From a virus: DNA of 64,000 nt. Under the pieces are notes generated by a model. It was given only the letters and a program-made list of their open reading frames with translations. It searched no databases and had not been told where the DNA came from. Both the position numbers and the translations under genes were made by a program. Numbering within the stretch: position 1 is the first letter of the stretch; each line of letters starts with the position of its first letter. This document shows, piece after piece, positions 58,030 through 64,000 of the stretch. The DNA lies in the IMG/VR virus record IMGVR_UViG_3300027859_000009, positions 16,535 to 80,534 of that record; one strand, given 5' to 3'.

Positions 58030-58188
58030 ATGAAAAAAGAAACCATGAAAAAAGAAACCATGACAAAAGAAGAAATAAGATTAAACCATTCTATTTTTAA
58101 TTTTTTAAACAATTTAGTTAAGAAATATCCTAATGACGCAGATCTTGGTGAAGCTATCAGGGAAATATGGATTAATCCATCAAAATAA
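58030..58188 (+). CDS. Small hypothetical protein with triplicated start region
   Basis: 52 residues from the first ATG. The beginning is three copies of a 15-nt unit (ACCATGAMAAAAGAA), each carrying an in-frame ATG (58030, 58045, 58060), so initiation could occur at any of three sites. The C-terminal part is helical. Confidence 0.62.
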   Translation: MKKETMKKETMTKEEIRLNHSIFNFLNNLVKKYPNDADLGEAIREIWINPSK

Positions 58189-58205
58189 ATTGTTAATAAC
58201 TTTTT

Positions 58206-58241
58206 AATCTGGAGTGAAAATAAATCACTCCAGATTTTTTT
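58206..58241 (+). terminator. Intrinsic terminator fused to early promoter (most complete copy)
   Basis: 12-bp perfect stem, left arm 58206-58217 and right arm 58225-58236, loop AAATAAA, then TTTTTAT. The right arm begins the next promoter. Confidence 0.92.
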
Positions 58242-58275
58242 ATATCGTTTATTATGATTATATTTATACTGTAGT
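58225..58275 (+). promoter_or_regulatory. Early-type conserved promoter element
   Basis: CACTCCAGATTTTTTTATATCG (one base changed from GTCG), TTTATTATGA and TTATATTTATACTGT; ATG at 58308. Confidence 0.85.
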
Positions 58276-58307
58276 TAATTAATAATAACCTTTAAAAAAT
58301 ATAAAAT

Positions 58308-58817
58308 ATGAAAAATTTACTTAATAAAAATCGAATCTTTAAAAAATCTGAAATCGTAGACAAATACTACGCTAACATAGATGGTGTAAAAACCTATTTA
58401 ACTCCTGCTAATCGCGGAGAAGCTCCATTCTTAGACCATTATAAAGACTTAATGGCTGCTAAGTCTACTATACGTAGAGCTGCCGATCAATGGATGGCTG
58501 TTAAGCCTAAAAGAGTTAAAGTAACTCAAAAAGAAGTTGAGAGTGCTTTATTACGTCTTTGGTTTAAAAATATAACTGAAGAAATCTCAAAAGAAGATTG
58601 GGCTTCTGAAATGAAGTCTTTATTTCCTTATGTAACTACTTACTCTGGTTGGAAAGGAATTGTATCTAGAATGTATACACTTTTATGGTTTGCATATTCT
58701 CAATCTTCTGCTGTTAGAGATGGAGATACTTCTAACTATGGATATCGTCTCCATTATAAGACATTTGAATCTTTCCATACTAGTTATAAAAAATATGAAA
58801 ATGTTGGACAGTGTTAA
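58308..58817 (+). CDS. Hypothetical early protein
   Basis: 169 residues, basic and aromatic, mostly helical (RRAADQWMAVKPKRVKVTQK, KGIVSRMYTLLWFAYSQ). Codon use is less A-ending than in neighbouring genes. Single-gene early unit. No family recognised. Confidence 0.8.
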   Translation: MKNLLNKNRIFKKSEIVDKYYANIDGVKTYLTPANRGEAPFLDHYKDLMAAKSTIRRAADQWMAVKPKRVKVTQKEVESALLRLWFKNITEEISKEDWASEMKSLFPYVTTYSGWKGIVSRMYTLLWFAYSQSSAVRDGDTSNYGYRLHYKTFESFHTSYKKYENVGQC

Positions 58818-58850
58818 TAACATTGTTCATAACTTGTTCATAACTTTATG

Positions 58851-58900
58851 GCACCAGATTTTTATTTATCGCATATAATAGTTATATTTATACTGTAGTT
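58851..58900 (+). promoter_or_regulatory. Early-type conserved promoter element (diverged)
   Basis: CACCAGATTTTTATTTATCG, CATATAATAG and TTATATTTATACTGT; ATG at 58935. Shorter T-run and altered centre. Confidence 0.75.
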
Positions 58901-58934
58901 AATTAATAATAATAACCTTTAAAACACGTAAAAA

Positions 58935-59252
58935 ATGGAAAATTCAACAAATTACTTCGATCAAAAACAACCAACTTTAATCGCTCAACTAGGGCCAGAA
59001 AAAGAGGTGGTATATACTAACAAGTCTTTTACTGAGATAGAGGCTATCATAGAACCTTTTAGAATAGCCAATCCTGAAATGGGTTGTGGAATCAAAACTC
59101 CAAAAGGAAATAGCTGGGTCGGATTAGTTACTTGGGCTGATCAGATGGAAATGTTCTGGGAGTACCCAACATATACTCCAGAAGGAGACAGACTTGCGGC
59201 GCTTCGTAAAGCAGAGCAGGATGCTAAAGGAATATTAGCATCTTGGGGATAA
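58935..59252 (+). CDS. Hypothetical early protein
   Basis: 105 residues, alpha-beta, with several Trp (NSWVGLVTWADQMEMFWEYP). No family recognised. Confidence 0.78.
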   Translation: MENSTNYFDQKQPTLIAQLGPEKEVVYTNKSFTEIEAIIEPFRIANPEMGCGIKTPKGNSWVGLVTWADQMEMFWEYPTYTPEGDRLAALRKAEQDAKGILASWG

Positions 59253-59280
59253 TCAATTAATAACCCTTAAAAACAAAAAA

Positions 59281-59508
59281 ATGAAAAATTTTAACTTTAA
59301 AGAAATGATAAACATCTTCAAAACCTTATGCATGTTTGGACTTATTGCCTTTGTTAGCATTTGGATAACATATACATTGATTTCATTCATTGTATGGTAT
59401 TTTACTATGATGTTCTTATACCCTACAACTGCATTAATAGTTTTGATTTTAGGCTGTCTTGCATTCGCTGGAATAACTAAAGCATTAGAAATTTATAATA
59501 ATTTATAA
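59281..59508 (+). CDS. Small membrane protein
   Basis: 75 residues with two or three hydrophobic helices (about 12-38, 40-50 and 52-66). Early operon. Confidence 0.74.
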   Translation: MKNFNFKEMINIFKTLCMFGLIAFVSIWITYTLISFIVWYFTMMFLYPTTALIVLILGCLAFAGITKALEIYNNL

Positions 59509-59524
59509 TAACAAATAAAAACAA

Positions 59525-60007
59525 ATGAAAAAAAGATTAGAACAAAGAATGTACGGATTGGTGCCTTATAACCTTAGTCCAATCCAACAAGGAATTCAAT
59601 TTGGACATGCTGTAGTAGAATATAGTTTAAACCATTATTCTTACACTGAACAAAAAGGTTCGAACCCATATAGTCAATGGGCGCACTATGATAAAACATT
59701 TATTATCCTGAACGGTGGAACCACAAACAATAACGCAGAACATTGGGGTACTCTTAATCAAGCAGTCTTAGAACTTGGAAGACTAAGAGTTGAAAAGGCA
59801 ACTTTCAATGAACCAGACCTTGGAGACCAATTAACTGCCGTAGTATTTTTAGTAGATGAGCGGGTTTGGGACAAAGAGAAATATCCAGAGTATAACCCTC
59901 ACCATACTGATTTGGAACCTTGGGATTATTATGATTTAGTTTTCGGAGAAGATGCCAAGCATATATTAGAAATGAGAGATTTCCTTTCTAAATACAAACT
60001 AGCCTAA
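59525..60007 (+). CDS. Hypothetical protein, peptidyl-tRNA-hydrolase-2-like start
   Basis: 160 residues. The opening YGLVPYNLSPIQQGIQFGHA has the pattern strand, then S-x-x-Q-x-x-x-Q-x-x-H-A that is shared with Pth2-fold proteins (SMGKIAAQCAHA); later TAVVFLVDERVWD would be a core strand. A Pth2-like fold is plausible, activity unproven. Confidence 0.72.
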   Translation: MKKRLEQRMYGLVPYNLSPIQQGIQFGHAVVEYSLNHYSYTEQKGSNPYSQWAHYDKTFIILNGGTTNNNAEHWGTLNQAVLELGRLRVEKATFNEPDLGDQLTAVVFLVDERVWDKEKYPEYNPHHTDLEPWDYYDLVFGEDAKHILEMRDFLSKYKLA

Positions 60008-60041
60008 TAGAAACATTTTAAAAAACTGCAATATAAAATAT

Positions 60042-60191
60042 ATGTTTAAAAACAAAAGAATATCAGAAGTGATGCCGCATCTAGAATCAGTTGCTAGAGA
60101 CCACGGTCTCAAGTTAAATTACACTAAAGATTTTAAAATAGCAAGAAAACTTTTACTAATTAGATATTTGTCTTATGGGAATTTTAAATAG
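60042..60191 (+). CDS. Small hypothetical protein
   Basis: 49 residues, basic and helical, overlapping the lysozyme-like gene by 17 nt. No family recognised. Confidence 0.55.
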   Translation: MFKNKRISEVMPHLESVARDHGLKLNYTKDFKIARKLLLIRYLSYGNFK

Positions 60192-60654
60192 AATAAACCT
60201 TTTCCTTACATTTTTATACATTCCACTTTTTCCAATTGGAGAAAACTTTAAATCTTCAGTTGTTGTTGAAAAAGAGGAAAAGAAAATAGAAGTAGTAGAG
60301 GTAGTAGAAGAATCAAATCTTTTAGAAGCAATGATTCAAGTAGAAAGCAGAGGAAATGAATCTGCAGTTGGAGACACTCACATGGACGTTCCATCAATTG
60401 GGGTTTTACAAATTAGACCTATCATGGTTAAGGAAGTAAATAGAATTCTTGGAAAGGAAGTTTATACTTTAAAAGACCGAGCTAGCCGTGAAAAATCAAT
60501 TGAAATGTTCGAAGTATGGAAAAATCACCACCATAAAAATTCAAGTGATGAAAAAATAGCGAGATGTTGGAACGGAGGGCCTTTAGGTTATAAATATAGT
60601 GGGACAGATCATTATTGGTCAAAAGTTCAATTGGAGATGCAAGTTAGTAGGTAG
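60175..60654 (+). CDS. Lytic-transglycosylase/lysozyme-like protein
   Basis: 159 residues. An N-terminal hydrophobic anchor or signal (about 7-20) and an acidic linker precede an SLT-type domain: LLEAMIQVESRGNESAVGD (catalytic Glu in QVESRGN), SIGVLQIRPIMVKEVN and CWNGGPLGYK. Could degrade peptidoglycan during entry or release. Ends about 75 nt before the next late gene; the gap has a slightly GC-richer stretch without clear function. Confidence 0.82.
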   Translation: MGILNRINLFLTFLYIPLFPIGENFKSSVVVEKEEKKIEVVEVVEESNLLEAMIQVESRGNESAVGDTHMDVPSIGVLQIRPIMVKEVNRILGKEVYTLKDRASREKSIEMFEVWKNHHHKNSSDEKIARCWNGGPLGYKYSGTDHYWSKVQLEMQVSR

Positions 60655-60698
60655 GTCCGTGTAACCGGAGAGTATACAAAAGTGGCACCAATAAAAAA

Positions 60699-60706
60699 GA
60701 TATATA
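60699..60706 (+). promoter_or_regulatory. Late promoter motif GATATATA
   Basis: GATATATA 23 nt before the ATG at 60730. Confidence 0.7.
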
Positions 60707-60729
60707 ATTAATAAAAATAAATTAAGAAA

Positions 60730-62523
60730 ATGAGTAGAGTTTTAACATCAGAAGCATTCATGCTTGTAAACGGTTTAGATATTCAACATTCAAGTGAATG
60801 GGAAGATTATTTAGAAATGAACGCGCAGATAAATGGTTTAACAAGAGAAGAATATGCAGCATACTATTTAAACACGCAATGGCAAATGCAGTGTATGGAA
60901 AGTATTGTTACTTTATTTGAAGCTAAAAAAGTTACAAGAAAGCAATTAGATAAGGCTCTTGGTGAAATTACAAGAATTACTCAAGATTTAAAGTCAACTG
61001 TCCTTTTATGGAAAGATGCTAAAGAAAATGGAAATGGTGCTAAAGAAAAAGAACATTTAGATACTTTAAAGAAATTAAATGCTGAGAAAAAAGAAGCAGA
61101 GAAAGAAGTAGAAGGGTTTATTAAAGGACTTGATAAGAATGTAGAATTAAGCATTACAGAAGCCATCGAAGTTACCAAAGAAATGTGGGACAAGGAATGG
61201 CCACTTAAAAAAGTATTTGGAAAAGACTACGAGGCTAATTTCGCAAAAAGAGTAGAAGCAGCAATGTCAAAAGCCAAAAACGAAGAACAGGCTGAAGAAT
61301 GGGCTTATAAAAACTTTAAACAATTACCAAACCCTGCAAAAGGGATGACTATAGAAGAATCAGTTATGAATGAATATGGCCCAATGCGAGGTTCTGGTAA
61401 TAGAGATTATAGTACTAGTGAACTTGTTGATAGAGCTGGCGAACTAGATGATATTTTTCAAGATTCTAGAAATCGTAGAGCTATTAGAGATTGGGAAGAA
61501 TATACTGAAGACCTATTTGGTGAATATGCAGGAGACCAAGACGGTGGAACACAAGATGTATATTGGGCAGATATTCCAGAACATGAACTTCAAACAGCAA
61601 TCGATGTTGGCGAGGATATTATGAATAAGTATAAGATTAAAGAATCAGTTATGAATGAAGCAAAAGGCGCACCATGGCCAGAACAATTAGAAAAAGGGTT
61701 AACTCATTGGGGTTACAAAAAAGGAACCCATACTAGAGAACTTAAAACACTTCCTTGTAGAATTGGAAGAAATGCACAAGAATTTGGTGGACCTAACCAT
61801 GCCCAATCAGTTGTAGACCTTAATATGAAAGACCCAATGGTCAAGAAATTCTTTAAGCCTAAATTTAAAGTTAGAGCAGATGGAAATTACGTAAATGATT
61901 ATGTTGAACTAATTCCTAAAAAGGGTTATTTATATAGTCTACATGTAGGTACTGGACAATTTGAATATTTTTGTTTAGCAATTAAACCAGGAGAGGTTTA
62001 CATATTTAGAAAATATGACGAAGCCTATGGACAATATGAATATTTCAAATTCGAAGAGAATATGTCAACAAGATCTGGAGTATTTGATTTTAAAAGACAT
62101 AGAGAAGAAGAACAATGGAAATGGAATAAATTAAAACCAGACGGTGCAAGTCATTTCGTATCAGTTGGATGGGGAATCATGGATATTGGTTTAGAATATA
62201 CTCAATTAGAATTACCATTTGAACATCTAAAAACTTACGAAAGTTTTGTTACTGAAAAAAAAAACTTATCTAGTTCAATTAAAGCAGCATTAAAAAATGG
62301 TTTAGTTAATGTTGGAGGAGACAAGGTTAAAGTTTCTGTTACTAATAAAAACCAATATAAAATCCAACCATACGACTCTCTTGTTGGCGGTGATTGGGCA
62401 GAGGCAGATCTACGAGATAATTTCAAAGACTTGGTTGATGACCTTAATTTTTCTTTAAAAGGCAAATATTCATTTTCACCAATCGATGTTACTAATAAAG
62501 AATGGATAATAGAATTACTCTAA
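60730..62523 (+). CDS. Putative internal-protein polyprotein with three protease-like sites
   Basis: 597 residues of no recognised family. Three segments resemble capsid-targeting/cleavage signals: MTIEESVMNE before Y (site after E215), KIKESVMNE before A (after E310) and LKTYESFVTE before K (after E509), the last closely matching T4 KTYQEFIAE. Cutting there would release pieces of ~215, 95, 199 and 88 residues. Piece 1 is helical with a coiled coil near 100-145; piece 3 is a beta-rich globular domain; piece 4 a small alpha-beta domain. Own late promoter. Confidence 0.85.
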   Translation: MSRVLTSEAFMLVNGLDIQHSSEWEDYLEMNAQINGLTREEYAAYYLNTQWQMQCMESIVTLFEAKKVTRKQLDKALGEITRITQDLKSTVLLWKDAKENGNGAKEKEHLDTLKKLNAEKKEAEKEVEGFIKGLDKNVELSITEAIEVTKEMWDKEWPLKKVFGKDYEANFAKRVEAAMSKAKNEEQAEEWAYKNFKQLPNPAKGMTIEESVMNEYGPMRGSGNRDYSTSELVDRAGELDDIFQDSRNRRAIRDWEEYTEDLFGEYAGDQDGGTQDVYWADIPEHELQTAIDVGEDIMNKYKIKESVMNEAKGAPWPEQLEKGLTHWGYKKGTHTRELKTLPCRIGRNAQEFGGPNHAQSVVDLNMKDPMVKKFFKPKFKVRADGNYVNDYVELIPKKGYLYSLHVGTGQFEYFCLAIKPGEVYIFRKYDEAYGQYEYFKFEENMSTRSGVFDFKRHREEEQWKWNKLKPDGASHFVSVGWGIMDIGLEYTQLELPFEHLKTYESFVTEKKNLSSSIKAALKNGLVNVGGDKVKVSVTNKNQYKIQPYDSLVGGDWAEADLRDNFKDLVDDLNFSLKGKYSFSPIDVTNKEWIIELL

Positions 62524-62560
62524 AATAGACTTATATCAAATCTATCTTAAATATATCTTA

Positions 62561-62568
62561 GATATATA
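62561..62568 (+). promoter_or_regulatory. Late promoter motif GATATATA
   Basis: GATATATAAAAG 20 nt before the ATG at 62589, preceded by a similar ATATATC. Confidence 0.7.
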
Positions 62569-62588
62569 AAAGAAAAGATAGATTTATA

Positions 62589-62966
62589 ATGTCACAAAAA
62601 TCAAACGCTGAATTAGTAAAAGAATTAATAGATGCTTTTTCTGAGTTAAAAACTAAACTCGAAGACCCAAATAGAGTTTATTTAGAAAGTTCTATAAAAC
62701 AGCTTATTGAAAATCAAAATGAGATGAAAGATGCTATTTCAAGTTTGAAAAAAGAAATCTTAAATCCATACAGTGGAGTAGTTGTAGAAACAATTAAGAA
62801 TACTGAATTTAGGCAGAAAATGGAAGAAAAGGGAGACCTTGGAATCGATCTATTGACAGAGCACAAAGAACTTATGAAATGGAAAAGTACTATCACTAAA
62901 ATGGGCTGGATGGTAATTACCACAATATTTGGTATTTTGGCTTTTTTAATTACAGGAAACATTTAA
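62589..62966 (+). CDS. C-terminally anchored coiled-coil membrane protein
   Basis: 125 residues: coiled coil over ~1-60, then a soluble part and one C-terminal membrane helix (about 104-122). Topology resembles some phage holin-like or membrane-tether proteins; no family recognised. Late. Confidence 0.78.
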   Translation: MSQKSNAELVKELIDAFSELKTKLEDPNRVYLESSIKQLIENQNEMKDAISSLKKEILNPYSGVVVETIKNTEFRQKMEEKGDLGIDLLTEHKELMKWKSTITKMGWMVITTIFGILAFLITGNI

Positions 62967-62967
62967 A

Positions 62968-63471
62968 ATGGTTGCAGATAGAATATCATTAATAACAATT
63001 TATAGGTCTCTTTTGGCTATTAATAGCAGTGACGGTAAAATAGATTCTATTTTATTAAATAGGAAAAATGATTATGGGACAAAATCAATTCCTAAATTTA
63101 ATTCTTTACTAGAATTAAAAGAATTTATAGATACTTTATATCCTTATAAAAATGCAACTAATTGTAATTGCCTTACTAGTAATGAGGGAATATATAATTT
63201 AATAAGTTTTAGTTTTAAAAATAAAGAAGAGTTTATTTATGTAAATAATATGCAAACTAAATTTGAAACATCTAAACCTAAAAAAATAACTGAAATAAAT
63301 TTCAAAGGTTTAGATAACATAAATTCTATAAATGCAGAACTAAATAAACTTTACGGCGACTATGTATGTTTTCCATATATGGAATATGGGTACACTGAAT
63401 GTAATTACATTGAAATGATAACCAATGAAAGATACGATGACCTAATAGAATTATATAAAAAAATAAAATAA
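62968..63471 (+). CDS. Hypothetical protein
   Basis: 167 residues, alpha-beta, with NATNCNCLTS holding two close cysteines. One base after the previous stop and 3 nt before the fibre gene, so co-transcribed with a structural gene. No family recognised. Confidence 0.78.
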   Translation: MVADRISLITIYRSLLAINSSDGKIDSILLNRKNDYGTKSIPKFNSLLELKEFIDTLYPYKNATNCNCLTSNEGIYNLISFSFKNKEEFIYVNNMQTKFETSKPKKITEINFKGLDNINSINAELNKLYGDYVCFPYMEYGYTECNYIEMITNERYDDLIELYKKIK

Positions 63472-63474
63472 ACA

Positions 63475-64000
63475 GTGAGTAAACTTTTAGACCAATACAC
63501 AGCATTAGATTCTCAAGCTTTTGCAGATAATATCCACAGAGAAGCAAATGGATATTGGAAACCAATATATCCAGGAGAATTAAATAGACCTCTTAAGCAT
63601 GTAGAGGCAGATTACAATTATAAAGTTCTTACAGGAACTTTAGCAAATTATAGAATTTATCCATCTGCAATTTTACCAGGAACAACAGGTGCTGCAGTAG
63701 AAGATTTTACTGGAGATGATAATAAAGTACTGCAATTAAAGTATGATGCAACTGAAGGTTGGTATTGGACTCTTCTTTTGGGTGGTTCGGGAACTACTGG
63801 TCCTGCTGGTCCTACCGGTGCTGCTGGTCCTACCGGTGCTGCTGGTCCTACCGGTGCTGCTGGTCCTACCGGTACAAATGGTGCAACAGGTCCTGCTGGT
63901 CCTACTGGTGTCAGCGGAACTCCTTATGCGAATAGTAAAACAGAAACTTACACTTCAGCAAACATACTTGCAGGCGACAAAATTAATCTTTTAAACAGTT
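63475..64000 (+). CDS. Collagen-like tail fibre or virion protein (GTG start, 3' end outside window)
   Basis: Frame open from GTG at 63475 to the window end (175 codons seen). Residues 1-105 form a globular head ([48 protein letters not shown]). Residues ~106-145 are Gly-X-Y triplets ([13 protein letters not shown]...), a collagen-like triple helix, followed by a new globular region that continues outside. Typical of trimeric phage fibres. The GTG is chosen because no upstream ATG fits and it is 3 nt after the preceding stop. Confidence 0.82.
   Translation, partial: MSKLLDQYTALDSQAFADNIHREANGYWKPIYPGELNRPLKHVEADYNYKVLTGTLANYRIYPSAILPGTTGAAVEDFTGDDNKVLQLKYDATEGWYWTLLLGGSGTTGPAGPTGAAGPTGAAGPTGAAGPTGTNGATGPAGPTGVSGTPYANSKTETYTSANILAGDKINLLNS
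63808..63873 (+). repeat. 18-bp tandem repeats coding GPTGAA
   Basis: Units GGTCCTACCGGTGCTGCT at 63808, 63826 and 63844 with a partial fourth at 63862; nearly identical at DNA level, so recently expanded and likely length-variable. Much more GC-rich than its surroundings. Confidence 0.92.

Noticed and set aside
58660-58878. Overlapping plus frame of 72 codons across the end of the gene at 58308
   Set aside because: Runs out of frame through a well-formed coding sequence and into the next promoter; product is low-complexity Leu/Ile/His.
18221-58900. CRISPR-like interpretation of the dispersed repeats
   Set aside because: Copies are kilobases apart, always just upstream of genes in the same orientation, and contain promoter-like boxes; there is no spacer array.
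60655-60698. GC-richer stretch after the lysozyme-like gene as a possible tRNA or other RNA
   Set aside because: No cloverleaf or long stem can be formed; only a weak TCCG/CGGA pairing.
63743-63994. Alternative frame rich in LVLPVL across the collagen-like repeats
   Set aside because: Shadow frame of the Gly-X-Y coding repeats; the GTG-started frame is the real one.
1-64000. Integrase, attachment sites or insertion sequences
   Set aside because: No recombinase, transposase or flanking direct/inverted repeats were seen; the gene content is that of a lytic T4-like phage.

Overview
This window is a stretch of a large, AT-rich, T4-like contractile-tailed phage genome whose host is most likely in the Bacteroidota. 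Nearly all genes run on the + strand with tiny gaps or 1-30 nt overlaps. T4-type homologues can be read directly: UvsX, gp41, gp47, gp46, gp15, gp55, gp4, gp20, gp21, gp23, gp44, RNase H, gp62, gp14, gp16, gp17, gp18 and gp19. The host inference rests on a histone-H1-like protein of the Bacteroidota type (48998-49195), A-rich leaders without clear Shine-Dalgarno sites, and promoters whose proximal box (TATATTTA) resembles the Bacteroidota TAnnTTTG box.

Layout. 1-5.9 kb: recombination and replication (uvsX, 41, 47, 46). 5.9-17.1 kb: head and late-transcription genes (sheath terminator gp15, late sigma factor gp55, head completion gp4, portal gp20, prohead core, a protease-scaffold fusion, capsid gp23, another core protein). 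17.1-18.2 kb: a GT32 glycosyltransferase and the only minus-strand gene. 18.2-20.4 kb: early small and membrane proteins. 20.4-23.7 kb: clamp loader (44, 62) and RNase H. 23.7-37.4 kb: neck, terminase, sheath, tube, tail-assembly chaperone with a probable +1 frameshift, and a 1450-residue tape measure. 37.4-48.8 kb: early/accessory genes, including DNA ligase, a PRPP-synthetase-like plus NAMPT-like pair, guanylate kinase, a metal-site-less phosphoesterase and an ECF-type sigma factor. 48.8-55.2 kb: tRNA-Ala, H1-like protein, a nuclease, a probable lysis group with an amidase, a mini-MscS-like protein and a HAD phosphatase. 55.2-57.5 kb: a CCA-adding-type nucleotidyltransferase and probable internal head proteins. 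57.5-64 kb: early small genes, a lysozyme-like protein, a putative multi-domain internal-protein precursor and the start of a collagen-like fibre that leaves the window.

Two promoter classes stand out. A short GATATATA motif precedes almost every structural gene and is the likely gp55-dependent late promoter, the counterpart of T4 TATAAATA. A long conserved element of about 48 bp (CCAGATTTTTTTATGTCG then TATATTTATACT) precedes early genes; in two places its upstream edge is one arm of a perfect terminator hairpin.

The most unusual content is (a) many proteins with T4-like capsid-targeting N-termini ending in a prohead-protease-like site, including a tRNA nucleotidyltransferase, and one protein with three such sites that looks like a polyprotein; (b) a prfB-like +1 frameshift site in the tail-assembly chaperone; (c) a Prs-like/NAMPT-like pair fitting phage NAD+ reconstitution; (d) a phosphoesterase fold that has lost every metal ligand; (e) a tRNA-Ala without encoded CCA in a phage that carries its own CCA-adding-type enzyme. 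All calls are by eye; no database search was run.
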